Part shown: in pieces, positions 43,301 through 58,000 of the stretch | Layout of the letters: each line of letters begins with the position of its first letter | Position numbering within the stretch: the first letter of the stretch is position 1 | Assembly: GCA_916700875.1 (NCBI GenBank) | Contig: CAKAKS010000067.1 | Coordinates: 30,232,933 to 30,296,932, forward strand | Source: Sebastes aleutianus | Lineage: Eukaryota; Chordata; Actinopteri; Perciformes; Sebastidae | Length of the DNA: 64,000 bases | Direction of reading: 5' to 3' | Program-made: the position numbers and the translations under genes | The notes under the pieces: model-generated | Databases searched by the model: none | Told to the model about the DNA's origin: nothing | The model's input: only the letters and a program-made list of their open reading frames with translations

Positions 43301-46300
43301 AAATCGCAATAAATTGTCATTTCAATACTTAAAAATTGCAATACATATCAAATTGGCATCATGTATTAGTACAAGTAGGTGATATACATTTAAACTGCAC
43401 AATACTGGGATCCACTAGCTCCAGTACTTTGAATATACTTCTACGTGTAAGTTGCAGTATATGTATGTGTTTTTATTAGAATTAGTGTATAGAGTTAGGG
43501 TTTGTGTTGGATGAAGGCCCCTCAGCGAGTGACCATGTAGCACCGCTGGCTGCCAGAGAGGCCGTTCAGCTGCACTAACTTGGCAGTGATATTTCTGTGG
43601 TTTCGGCTTGGCCTCAATAATTGTGGTTTGACAGAGCTGCACAGTCGGTGTGAATTCCTGAGCCTAGCTGGTGACTGTCAGTTAATTCATCAAGCGGGCT
43701 AAAACTGTACGTGTCAGAGCCGCTCGGTGATTGCTAATGGTTTCAGGTGGGGTGGAACTTGTGGAGCTGTTAATTATGTTGTTGGACTCGCAGGCTCATT
43801 TGCCTGCCCCGTTTCATATTTCTTCTCACTTTGTTTAAACCGGATAATAAAAATGTCGGCCAACCTCAAGGTCAAAGTCCTGATACACTATCTGAAGTTT
43901 TATTTTGGGACTTGGTTTGCTCGGGGTTACGACACATAAGAGAAGCAAAGGAAAGGTCCCCGTCTCTCCCATCCTGAAACTATCTCAGCTGTTCAGAGTG
44001 CTTCTGTTTCATTTCCTAGGAATTACCAGAAGCCAGTAGCAGGTTACATGACCTGATGTCATCATACAGCCTACTGCATGCTCAGTTTTAAAGCTAGAGT
44101 GAAGATACTGGCATCATATGAAACTAGAAAACCTAGAATCTATCGGTATCAACCATGTCATACTAGCTTGTCGCAAAGGAAGCTAAATAACGCTCCAAAC
44201 TTACTCCAAATTTTGGCGAGGGAAAACTGGCATGGCCATTTTCAAAGGGGTCCCTTGACCTCTGACCTCAAGATACGTGAATGAAAATGCATTCTATGGG
44301 TACCCACGAGTCTCCCCTTTACAGACATGCCCACTTTATGATAATCACATGCAGTTTGGGGGCAAGTCATAGTCAAGTCAGCACACTGACACACTGACAG
44401 CTGTTGTTGCCTGTTGGGCTGCAATTTGCCATGTTATGATTTGAGCATATATTTTATGCTAAATGCAGTACCTGTGAGGGTTTCTGGACAATATTTATAA
44501 ATGTCTTGTGTTGTTAATTGATTTCCAATAATAAATATATACATACGTTTGCATAAAGCAGCATATTTGCCCACTCCCTTGTTGATAAGAGTATTAAATA
44601 CTTGCCAAATCTCCATTTAAGGTACATTTTGAACATAAAAAATGTATTTTAATCGATTGACAGCCCTTGTTACAACTCTTCTGTGTATTCCTCCAGCATT
44701 CAGTGTTATATAACATTTTATTCAGGGTTAATTTTGACACGAACATGGACAAGTTCACTGAACTCTGACTATATGTCTTGAACTAATCTGCAAATGAATC
44801 AGTTTCAGATAAACAATCTGATACTTGGTACTTCCCCCCCCTCTTGTCACGCATGCTGAAGACGAAAAAGAGTCTCTTAATTATTTAATTTGACGATTCT
44901 ATGTGAAGGATTGTCTTTTGTAGGAATATTGTAAGAGTTTTTCATTTCACAATAACAGGTTGAATGACTAATATGTACTTAGTTGCTCAGTATTGGCCAA
45001 TCCATTTAATGATGCAGTGGGAATCACTTCTTGGTGCACCACTAATGACGGAGAGGAGGAGCGGCTCTTTCACAGGGATGATGGAGATTTTTCTTTTATC
45101 AAGTCATGTCCCTTCAGACTGACCTGTAATGAGTTGCTTAGAGTTTCATCATGTGCAGGCCGCCACCTCTGAAATCACTGATAAACATCAGTGTGGTCTT
45201 GTGAAACCACATAAGTGAACACAACTTCCCAGTCGTGTTACTATACGTTTTCTCTCTCTGTCACTGTCGGGCCTGCTACGCTGGCTGCTGATAAAGCACT
45301 TCCCCATGTTAACCGTCTGGTATTGTAGCCCGTGCTGCTGTGTTGTATGCCTGCAGCTAACCATAGTCTTTATTGATTCATCTGTTTATTATTTTCTTAA
45401 TTAATTAATCATGTCTCAAAGTTGACATTCATTTTCTTTTCCTTTTTTTTTTAAAAACTTTTTATTACCTTTCAACAGGTACAGTCGTACAGCACAATCA
45501 CATGTATTGACATGACACAACAGGGTCATAGGTGTCTGTAGGAGGCAGTCCGTGAGCTTCGGCATCCCCACAATGTCCACACATCGTTCCATGAAGTAGG
45601 AATGAGTAATATTTTTCGTCCATAGGCCCAGAGAATACAATAAATGTACAGGGAGGAAAAAATAACATTTATTTATTCTTATATTAGGAGAGAAGAGAAA
45701 ATAAGTATAGAAAAGAAATTGAAAAAGAATAAATAAATAGATAAATAAATAATAATAAAATAAAAATGAGAGATAAAGTTAGAAAATAGAAATAAAAGAA
45801 TAAAAAAATAAAATTGGAAAAATAATAAACAAAAATAAATAAAAACGAAATGGAGAAAAGAAATATATATTAATTTGACATTCATTTTCAAACAGTTGTT
45901 TGTTTTGTCTGACCAAGAGTCCGAAACTAATATATAAAGATCTGGTTTAATATCATAGAAGACGAAGAAAACAAGAAGATATTCCTATGTGAGAAGCAGG
46001 AACCTGTGAATTTTTAATGAAATTATTTAAATGGTTAGTCAATTATCAAAATGGTTGCAGATTGACTTTCCACCTCTCAACTGATGATCGATTTAATTGA
46101 CTAATTGTTTCAGTGGTGTTCAAATTGTGTGTATGTCTCTGTTGTCAGACAACTGCACAAATATGAAATGAGGGATTTAGTTGTTGCTTATAAATGCTAG
46201 TCTAAATGAGCAGTATTTTCTGTGCTGCTGCACTAGAACTATCAATCAAAACACTATTTCGGGTCTCTCAACTAACTTTTTTTTTTTTTATCATCCTCCC

Positions 46301-47957
46301 GGAACCGTCCCGAAATACCACCTAAGCCGTCGAGAAATGAATGTGAACCGTCCCCGCATTAAAAATCTTTGTTTTTCTATATTATCTTTAATCATTCAAA
46401 GTGACCTTTAACATGAATTGATGAAAGTGTTTTATATTTATTCATAAATTAATGATTTATCCATTTATTTATTTTATTTTAAAGTCCTTTTTGTTTTTGT
46501 TTTGATGTTAACAATGCAGCAAAATTAAATTATTTTTACATGTAAAATGTAGCATTTAGTCAAAAAACAAGATTTTGCATATAGGACCCCGAAAAGCTAG
46601 AACCGGCCCTGCTAGCTGGCGCGTCTTAAAGTTGGAGGAGCTGATGATGCACTTGTCATGGGGAGAGGAGCAGCAGCATGTTCCCACGGACACAATGCGA
46701 CGAAGAGATCTCATTGCAGCCTTATTAATCATAGAAGATGAAGAGGAGGAAGTAGGTTAACATCACTAACATGATTTGAGCTGTTGCGGAGTTCTGACTC
46801 CATATAGTTAACGTAACGTTATCGTCCGCTCACTCACTGTAAATGCAAACGTCGGCTGCTGACACGTTAGTGAGCGTTAACTGTAACTTTACCGTTAACA
46901 TCAAACAGTCTAGCGTTAGCTCGAGCCCTGCATTTATTGGTTGTGAAGTTGTCTGACAACATTAGGGGTTGGGGGAAAAGAAATCGTGGGTTTGTTGCTA
47001 CAGGTACTAATGAGAAAAATGGAGTATCGTCCAACTTAGGGAAAGTTTGTTGTTTCTTCTATCTTGATGCTTGTGACGTGAACAGTACCTGGTATGTGCA
47101 CTTCAATCTGTTGGATCGGCCAGCACTTTATGTTCCCAGGTGATGGCGGCAAAAGTTGAGCCAGATTCAGCGTTTTTTTTGCTGCGACCAGTCGTAGGTT
47201 GCTATGATTGTTAGAATGAATGTGGTCTGTCCTCCTCACCACGTGTGTTGTGGCCGGGGCCGGGGAGGGGAGTGTAAAAAGGCCTCATCCTTTGATGAGA
47301 TTTGGCGTCTAAAGCGGCACACTGACCGTTCACCTAATTCCTTCTGCAGTGACAGCTGGGCCTCAATGCCAAACCGCACATGTGTTCCTGTGTGTGTGTG
47401 TGTGTTTGCTATAAGAGACGAGAGCTCAAGCTCGGGCTGAAATGGCAGAGGAAGTGGTACAGAAAGTTACACAAAACAAAGCAGGGGAGAGCAGCGTCTA
47501 TTCAGTGACTCTTAGACTTAAGGAGTTTTCACTCTGGAATAGAGGGATTAACAACACTAGAGAAAGAGAGAGAGAGAGAGAGATGAAATGGACCAGAGGG
47601 AGGTGACATGTAGAGGGAAAGTGTCCAGCTCCGTCCCGGGTGCGGACAAATGTTATCTGGTGGGAGGCTGATTTTGTAACGGCCAGACAAAATCCGAGGA
47701 GGACAAGTGGAGGAAAGAATCTCTCGCCTTCCTACTTTTAACTGTGATCTGCTGCTGCACACACGTGCACATTTTAACACACACACACACACACACACAC
47801 TGTAGCCAGCAAATGCTTATACAGCTACATTCATTCTGTATTGTAGAATTCACGGCGGTCTAATGTAGTGCGCCTCTGACTGAGTTGACAGGAAATCAGT
47901 TGCCTTCGTAGTAACTTGCTGCAAAGGATGTGAAATTACACTCAATTACTCTCACCT

Positions 47958-48014
<57 letters not shown>

Positions 48015-51000
48015 TCACATGCGGAAACCTTTTTTTTCTTCCTGTAGTGATTGAAATGCACGGGAAGTGATGTAACTCAACAGTGTGTTCTAGTAGCAGA
48101 AGTTCTCTAACAGCAGCAGCTGAAGCGCTGCTTTAACTGTGTGTTAGTGTCTGTTGGGCTGTTGCACTGTTAGACAATGTTTGAATGATACAGAACATGT
48201 ATAAATGAATATGTATAAATGAATGTAGAGTTGCTGGTTCCAGCCTCTCAGGTGTGAGAATTTGCTGCTTTTTTATATAATATTTTATATAATTATAAAT
48301 CTTTGTGGTTTTTATGTCTGTTGGTTGGACAAAACCAGCAATTTTGAGATGTAACTTTGCACTCTGGGAAATTGCAAGAGGCATTAAAGTGATTCATTGG
48401 AGAAAAATGGATAATAACATTTAAAGGGGCCATATGTATGAATCAGAAATTGCTTGTTAACAGTGACACCTGTGGATGTTAAGTCAACGACAGTCCTGTT
48501 GCTCGCGCTTGTGCTCGCACTACATAGACGCTACAGTGAGCATCAGTAGCAACATTAGCCAGCTAAAACCACAATATCACTCTATATTTCACATGCTGGC
48601 AGTTATGTTAGCTTACCTGTCCAATAGGAATTTAGTCAGATGTGGTCTGTTTTGATACCCAAAACCAAACGAGGGTTCCTCTGTGAATCGAAGCCCCGAC
48701 GTCGGTCATGTTCCTGTTTTGCAAGACGAGCTTCACTAGATATAACTTTGTTTGTTTTGTTCTTCCCCTGGAGTTTGTGTGTTGGAGTCTGAGTTGGGTT
48801 GGAGGCTGGTCGTTTGTTGGCGTTAGCGGACTCCATTTCTAACCGAACGTTAACTATCGTTGCAAACTGTTAGCGGAGCTGAAGAGAGCAAAGGCACTCG
48901 CGGGTGCGCATGGTGCCACATCTGTTGGATTTTCCCGGAAAAAACAGCCATCCACAGGCTGATAGAGGAAACCCAGAAAGTCGTGGAAGGTCTCATTTTA
49001 TAGGTTATTTTACAACCTGTTCACACATTAGTAATAAAAACGATTAAAAAAGGTTTAAAAACTTTTATAAAGTCCCTTTTAGAGGTTTGTTGAATGGTTG
49101 GGGTTTTAAAGGAATAAGAAGTGTTGGGGATTCTGAACACAAATTTTAAACCTAATACACTTCTATCTACATTGCCAGGTATGCGTGTGTCTATGTACAG
49201 TGTTTACTATGTGGTGGACTGGAACCGGCACTCAAAAGTGTAGCCAAGCTTCGCAAAAGGCAGTAGTAATGGAATCAAATCTTATCCAGAGTTTAAATAA
49301 GGAGCTTCTGAATTCAGCACTTATCAAACTGTGTCAGGTCAAAAGTGATGGCGAGATGGACCAGATGACTTGGTGATGACACAAACTGATTCTGTTTTTA
49401 TGCGAAGGCCAATATTTGCTCCATTTATTATTGCACATATCAGGGTTATATCCTTTTTATCTGAACTACTTTTGGTAGTGAAAATTGACATATTAAATAA
49501 TGTGTGTACTTACACTCACAAGTATTTTATCTGACTTTTGAATCGTGGGGAGTCTTGTCTTGTGTACAACTTGTAGAGAACTTGGGAGCGCTTGATTTGA
49601 TGCAGCAGATCACTCTTTGTTAATCCAGATGTGTCAGAACTAGTTACAAGAGTGATAGAAGAGTGGAACTACAGGTTCAACTGTCAGATGAGTCCAGATG
49701 TTGTGATATCTGTTCTGGTGGCGTGTTCATGCTCTAGATGTACAGAACCAAGTTGTGATCGAACCAATTAATCATTTAATGAAATATTGTTCGATGTAAA
49801 TACAAAGATGTTAACGTCTAATATCTATATATCGTACGATAAGTCAATAACATAAAAATGACCAAGGTAATGTCCATTTATCGTACGATAACGTCAAAAA
49901 AACTGTGGTCGATAAGTTGATAATGTACGAATTATTGAGGTCATGTCCATATATCGTACGATAAGTTGATAACGTAAAAATAACCAAGGTCATGTTCATA
50001 TATCGTACGATAAGTCGATAACGTAAGAATGATCGTGGTCATGTTCATATATCGTACGATAAGTTGACAATGTAAAAATAACCACGGTCATGTTCATATA
50101 TCGTACGATAAGTAAATCATGTAAAATGATCGCAATCATGTCCATGTATCGTACGATAAGTCGATAACGTAAAAATAACCAAGGTCACGTCCATATATCG
50201 TACGATAAGTCGATAACGTAATCATTGTGTTAAGCCTACCTATAGCACGTTTCATAGAATCACTGCTTCAACAGACAGCTGTATCACTGCTGAGGCTTTC
50301 AGAATAACAAAGACGTGTATATATGAGTGTGTGTGAGATGTGTGCATGTCTTGCCTGTTGCTGACCATAATATAGTAGTTGAGCAGCACCTGTCTTCCTG
50401 TCTTTGTGTTGGCGGCTTGTTTATGGTTCAGAGAGATGGGAGGAAAAGGGTTTGTTAATTGCTATTTACACAACAAGAGTGGATGCTCTCCCATCAGGCA
50501 TTGTGGAGGCAGCAGAAGTCCCAAAGGGGCTGAAGGAAGTCTGTTTTCCTGTAGTCCTGTATCATGCTAATGGGGACCGTTGGCTTTCTACTGCCTGAAT
50601 GGCTGTTCTTTATTGTCACTTTGAACAGTGATGGTGATACAGTAAAGCCCCTTTTTGGGAACATTTTGGGTACTAGGGACTAGCATTGTCAGAGAAATTG
50701 TTTGGTCTTAGTTATTTGTCACTACTTGAATTTAAAACTTTGATACAATACCTATACGATACGATTTTCAATTCCATGGGGAAACATTGAATGCATACAA
50801 TTTTAGATTTTTATTGAAACATAAATATATCAAGGCTATAACATGACAATGACTGTTCTTTTCTTAGCCAGTAGCAGTGGACAGCCGAATACTTTCTAAT
50901 ATTAAACACTAAGCTTAGGTGGTAATTAGGGATGTGACGGCGAGGAAGTTTTCCCACGGGTTAATAAACTCGTGACAACACCGGTGTTACCGATTACACC

Positions 51001-54000
51001 CGTCATTTTACAAGAAAAGATGACAGTCAATATATGTAGCGCGCTTACTGTGATCTTTAACATCGGATGGCGGTGTGTCTGGCCTCTCTGGTCTTGCTTT
51101 TGCTGCAGTGCCGCATGAGTCTACCTGACGCCGCTCCGCCGCGCACACCGGCTGTGACCGCTCCGTCCTCCTCGCGGCGATTGCCTCATTAATGTTATGG
51201 TTCTCTTATAGCATTGGGTTTGAATCTGAAATATTTATAAAAAACATTTAGAAATCCCTATGATTTTCAATACTGTCATAAATACAGATGCTGCGCTTTC
51301 TATGATGCCATATTGATCTGATGTATTATAGTGCACAGCACGCACCACCAGAGGTCGTATACCAGGTCTGATCAGGGCCTCAGGCTCTTAAGGTGGACTG
51401 GCTTTTAAGGTGGATCACCTATTCTCCTTTTAGTGACAAGACGCTCATCCCTCCCCCGGTGTATACCCCGGTGAAATGTATGAAAAAAACAGATACCACC
51501 CAAGTCTTTTGAACATAAAATCCCCTTTTAATGAGCTAAAACCATTGTGCTGTCCTCTCCTGGTACACAATGTCTCCACCTAGTGTTGAGTTTGAGTTTT
51601 GACCCTGTGAGGTTGCTGTAGTTGGTCAGTATGGAGTTTTGAAGCAGCAGAGTAGCGCATTAAGCTAGCAATGTGAAGTCAGCAGCTATTGGTTCCTTTC
51701 CACAGACCACAGGAATAGTATGCCTGTAAGAATGAGCACACACGTTATCGCGATGCTAATTTCCGTTAAAATTTGAAATTCCCATTATGCGTTAGCAGCG
51801 AGCTAACTAGGACTAAGTGCGAGTTATTTGCCACATGGTTGTAGCAGTCATGCTAGCTATGTTAGGAGTTATTTCAGCATTATTCTGCCAAACTAAACAC
51901 CCAACGTTCAGGGAGGGCGGAACAACCATAACAAAACCCGCAAATTACTATATTCAACCGGAGCGAACGAGACGAGTGACAACAAGACAGCCCAGTGAGT
52001 GAGAGGAGGCAGCGGTGTGTGTGAGTGTGTCAACTCGCTGTCGGAGAGAAGAGAGAGCAGAAAGTGCAGCTGGTACCCGTGTATCTATACTGCAGAAAAT
52101 GAGAAACAGTGTGAAATATTCAGTATTGATATGCATTGAAAAATACATACACTCAAAAGAGGTTACATTACTTGACACTCTGCTCAGTGGCTGCTTAAAA
52201 TCTAAGAATATCAGTTTAACAGGCTTTTTCTGTGATGTTTACAAATGAGACAAATAGTGTAAAAGTGTTGTGTACTCAAAAGTTTGTTTTTTTCTGTCTA
52301 ATTTAAGAGAGCAAGGTAGATTTTTAAAGTTACAGCTTTCAGAGTTCCTGGAAATAGCAGATGGTGGAAGGAATGAAAAGCTGGTGGACAAATCAGTTCC
52401 AACATTTTTATCCCGTTGAGTAACGCTGAAGAGAAAACATCTGCCTTGTGACAGGAAGCAGACGGGTTTTATGTGAAGTTACACTAGCGCTAACGATGCT
52501 GCCACACCGCAATGCAGACTCTACCAGTTATTGTCGTAATTACAAAACCGTTACTATATCACTGAGATACTGATTAGCTCCGTGATGGACTAGCGAGCTG
52601 TCCAGGATGTACTGAACCTCTTGCCTAATGCATGCTGTGATAGGCCCAGCCAGCTGTACACTCAAACACAGCTAACACTTTAGGTACCCGTCGAAAACTC
52701 AGCGGCCACAACAACCAATTTACACAATTCTCGATACCAATTCGATACCATGGTAAAAAAAAAAAATCCCATGTAATTCAACACGCACTCCTTTTATTAA
52801 AACATTTGAACATTACAAAAAACAGAGGCATGTAGCCTTTAGGTAATAAATAAAAAGAAACATGTAGCCATAAAGTATTTAAACCAAACAATATTGTCTG
52901 AATGTCTGTCTGTAAGGTGTTTTGCTAAATTGGAAGTATTTCCTCCATTGGAAAGAAAAGTACGACGACACCGTTACTTGTAAGCGTATACTGCCCCCAT
53001 TAGATCCGGAAGAATCGCATCTCCAGTACCTCCGCTCAGGTACCAAATGACCATTACAGGCATCGTTCGGTACCTTTGGTACCGAAGAAAACGAGTTCCG
53101 TCACATTTTTTGAATTTTGGTACCGAGGTACGGTTCTCGTGACATCCCTAGTCCCTGGTGCTACATCGCTTAAGTGAGGTACAATTTAGTTATTTAATTG
53201 TAGGGGTAGGAAAAAAATCAATTCACCTATGTATCGCGAGTTTGAAATATTTTTTTTTAATGCCAGAATCGATATATTTGCTTCATTTGAGTCTCTGCGG
53301 AGGTAGAAGGACGTTACTGCTTTTATTGTTGTAGTCTGAGTAAAGTGACGTCATATCCGTTCCGTCCGTTCTTCAATCGGAACAAACCAGCCGGCCGCCG
53401 CAGTGCTGAAACGAAACAGTACAAAACAGCGGAGGATCTGCATGGATACGACCTGCACCCTCACATGTTAAATCCAAAGTGGTAAACACTACTCATCCAG
53501 TAAAGTATGGAACAGGAAAAGCAAGCTAGACATCACGGCTAAAGCTGCATGCTAACTCTGTCGTGGACAGGAAACGTTATCGTATCACGGTAACATGCGG
53601 TCAAGCCGGCCGTCGCTCTCATCTCTGTGGTGAAATGGGCCGACGCTACAACTGTAGAGCACCCATATACTGACATTTATGTTAAATGCATTCAAACGGC
53701 CCCGATGGAGCTGACCATGGATGTATAAAGAGAACGGAGCTGACAGAGAGCTAGCTTGGCGAAGTTTGCAGAAGTATACACGTGACTACGTCCGTTTTTC
53801 AAAATAAGGTGTTAACAAAAGGAACTGTATATACAAAATACATATATAGAAATAAGATTGAAAAATTCCACTAATTTTGAGAGAGAAATGTGTTTATTCT
53901 TTGATTTTTGAGTTGCTGGAAAAAAAATTTGATAATTTCTGCGAATGACTGATATATTTGACTTCAGGACATCTCTGACTACATACATGCTGAAAATCAA

Positions 54001-54880
54001 ACATTCTTACTGTATTAATTTAGATATTTTCCAAAGTAAAAGTCCCTACAAGTGTATGATTCAACTTTTTGTTATGGTCTAATGTTAAAAAAGTTAACAA
54101 ATATCGCAATAAATCCTAATATCGAATCACAATACTTGTAGAATCGCAATACATATCAAATCAGCACCCAAGTATCGTGATAGTGGGAGATAGGTGAATC
54201 GTCCCGGCCCTATTTAATTGTACAAAATATTTATTAAAAATGGAAAATTACGTAATGGACTGATAAGTGGATGAGGGAAAATTAGTGGGAGGGAGGTGTG
54301 GAGGAGGACAGACATGAGGTGCAGGGGGGGGGGAGGGGAGCTCTGTAGCGGCAAAAGTTGGCAGGGTGTTTTTTTTGCATTGCACAGAAGCAACAAGCAT
54401 ACCTCCTCCCCGTCCCGGTCCCCGATATAAAAGGCGTACACACACTCATTCATGCATGCTCAGATCCACCTACCTCCACCCTCTCACTCATGCAGACTGG
54501 GGGTTGCGTCGGCCACCCAGTTCTCGGATGTAGATTATATGTACACACCTCTTAGAGTCCTAGACTTTTACACTCAAATTAACTAGTTGACTAATAGTAA
54601 AGTAGTGTTTATTTTCCTTTTACCCAGAACAACAGTCACACACAGAGGCTAAAAGGTTCGCGGGTGGTTAACTCCCTTGTCTTCACACATCTGTCGAGGC
54701 TGACTGGATAGTTAGCCAGCTGAGCGGCTTGCTGGCCGAGTAGCTACTGACTGACCGACCGGTTTACGTAAAAGCTCTCTGGTTGATTTCTGGCTGGCTG
54801 GATGGCAGCTGCTGCTGTTCAAACAGAGTTGCATCTGCTGGGCCCTTTGTTCTAATACACACTCATACACACACACACAC

Positions 54881-54924
<44 letters not shown>

Positions 54925-55015
54925 GATGACTGTGAGTGTGTGTTTGAAAAGAAAGAAGTTCTTTTGTTGGGTAGTAAAATTGAGGTGGGGGAGGGTTTGA
55001 GGGCAGTGCTAATAT

Positions 55016-55051
<36 letters not shown>

Positions 55052-58000
55052 AGTTTTTTTCAATGGGTTTTTCATGTCTTTTTTTTCTGGCGTGGTTATA
55101 ACTGATTAACTTGCTAAACATGCAAGTTAATCTTTTGCACCTCTGCTCAGCAGGTAATAAGGCTACTTATAAATGCGGTTTATGATGATAAGTTAGTTGA
55201 GTGCTTTTGGAGAAACTACATATCTGAGATTTCCTGGCAAATATTGCAATTTAAGTTGTGAAAATGTCCTATGAAGGCCTGTATTGGGGCCTAAATGGTT
55301 AAATCTAGTTTATTCTACATGTATTTCTGCATGAAATGTAGGTCCAAAACAAGGGTTTTTAACCAGGTGGTTGGAGAAAAGTCAACTTTTAAGTTACCTT
55401 TAAGTACGAGCTACAGCTTTGGTTAACTATGTGACATAAACTAATGGCTCAACTCAACTCACTTTTGGTATCGGGTCCTTTTCTCTCTTTCGTTTTCCAC
55501 TCTGAAATAGTACCTCCTCAGTGTAGGCAGGACTCTCAGCTGATTGCCATAGCAACACCTGGCGAAACTACCGTTACATCATCCTCAACGCGACACTGAA
55601 TCCTTTCATCGGCAACGTCTGCACTTCGTCACTTGTACGGTGTCGTGTACGACGTAGTTTTCAAGTTGCCTTTTTCTAAAATCTGGGTCAATGAATAAAA
55701 CAATTGCAGTCGCTACTGACGGCAGCTTGGCCATTTAAAAATGGCGTGTTTGTGCAGGAAGTTTTAACTCCACCTCTTAGTATCGGCTCAGCTCGCTTGG
55801 ATCCTTGACCGAGGTGGTACCAGGTACTATCCACAACTTTTACCAGTGGAAAACCAAAAAATAGTTGAGAAGAGCCGTGCCGTACCATGCAGTGGAAATG
55901 CAGCATAAGATATTTCATAATGGATAGACGTGAAATTGATTCATTTTTTGCCATGATATTCAAAAGAAAGTGGTGTGCTATGGCTACATAGTTGTCCATG
56001 TATGGTAATAATGATAAGTTAGTTAGGTCTAACAATGTAATGCTGAATTCACACCAGAGCAGTGGTAAAGTGCGGGCTGCGGCCTATGAAAAGCTGCGGC
56101 GGCCGCTCCCGAGATCAGCAAGCTGCGGCTGTTTGATTCTACGACCTTAACAAAAGTTGGGAAAAGTTCAACTTTTAGCTGCAAAGTGTGGCCAGACAGG
56201 ACCTGCAGCCAATCAGTTAACTGATCCTGTGACTCCTGTGACACGGTGACCTGTGTTACTAAGAAACACATGACTACGCCGCCTGGCTGGTGTGAATTCG
56301 ACGTTATATGTTTGATATTGAGCTCTCGCCCCCTTATGTTTATACAATTGACTTTTTCCTGCTTGCCTAACTACCTGTATGAAAACACAATACTGCTCAT
56401 CTACATCCCTGTTGGTCTAAGTATATAAACAAGTGTACTTCAGAGTGTCATGGCACTGTGCATGCCAGTATCAACAATATGCCAATGGGTAAACTTGGCA
56501 TGTTGCTATATTTTTGAGCAGTCAAATTGCCGTTAACAAATTCACCACAATTGCGTTATCATTCCTTATTCACACAGGAAGACGACGAAATTCTGACAAA
56601 CAATTAGTAAAGCATGTTTCAAGTCATGGGAGGCAGAAGTTGTGTAATGAATCTTCCTCTGAACGTATCTGTAACTTTCTGTCAGGTCTGCTCAGACAGT
56701 CATCAAGGAGCTCTCTGACTGCATTCATCACAGTCCAGCTTTCAGAACAGCACTTTATTTGAAGCATACAGCAGCCTTTTGGTCTCATGCACTAATTCCA
56801 ATTTTTGTCTTTCTTTTGCTCCCCTCCCTCTGTTCTCTTCTTTATCTCCTCCTCCCTCTATCCGTCTCTCCAGGAACCTTAATTAGGACCATGGAGTAGC
56901 AAGCTTCAAATTTGCAGCTAGCTGATTAGCTCCTCACTGCACAACACACCTCCCTCCATCCAGTCCCCTCCATCTGTGGGCCCCCCACCCAGCCATGGCG
57001 GACCCAGGGATGTTGAGCTTATTCGGGGACGATGCAGGGCTGTTCTCAGATGGATTAGATGGTTTAGGAGACTGCTTTCCTCAGCAGCCTGCTCCTGACC
57101 AGTCCAACCCTTTAGCCCAGCAGACTAACCCTGCTCTGAACCACGAGCACCAGGGAAACCGGGGCTACCACCAGGGGATGATCCACGGCGCTGGGCCCGG
57201 CCCAGGGCAGCCTAAATTGGGGCAAATGTACGACCATGGCCCCTACACGGGCTACGATCAACCTGGTGCGCCCGGAGGACGAATGATGGCTCAGAATGGT
57301 CCCAGCCAGGGGCCACCAAACGTGAACACGGCCATGAATGGCATGGCTTCCCACTACCATAACAACCCAGCTAACCCTAGCAACCCCCTCCATGGGTACC
57401 CGGGTGATGCTGGGGGAGCAGGAGGTGGGGGTGGAGTTTGGGGCCAGCAACAGCAGCAGCAGCAGAGCAGATCAGCTTATCAGCAGCCTCCGACACAACC
57501 AGGGGGCGGCCCCAACCAGATGGGGGGCTACCAGATGTCTCAAAGCAACTACGGTGGGATGCAAGTCCCACCTACACCCAATGCAGCCCGCATGAACCAA
57601 CACTACCCTTCACAGAGCATGGCCCCCCCTCCACAGAGCATGGCACCCCCTCCTGCTCAGGACCCATCTCACTACCTGGGACATGTTGGAATGGGAGGGG
57701 CCCAGATGAGACACCCCCAGCCCCAGACGCAACCCCAGGGCTATCCCAACATGGGCCACACACCCCGATACCCACAGTCCCCCTCCCGACAGCCTCCGCA
57801 CCAGCACCAACAGGGCATGGGGGGGTTTGGGGGTGGCCAGTTCCCTGGCTATCAGGCCCAGTATGGAGCCATGGGACCTGGGATAGGCCAGGGTGCTAAT
57901 GCTAACGTCAATGCTACCACAAGCCAGGCCATGGGACCAGGGCAGCTTGGCCAGAGGTTTAACCAGGGATCAGGTCCAGCAGCTGGGCAACAGGGGCAGC

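Noticed and set aside
49832..50225. CRISPR-like array
   Set aside because: Evenly spaced repeats, but in a vertebrate intron with the whole unit repeated rather than unique spacers; it is a minisatellite.
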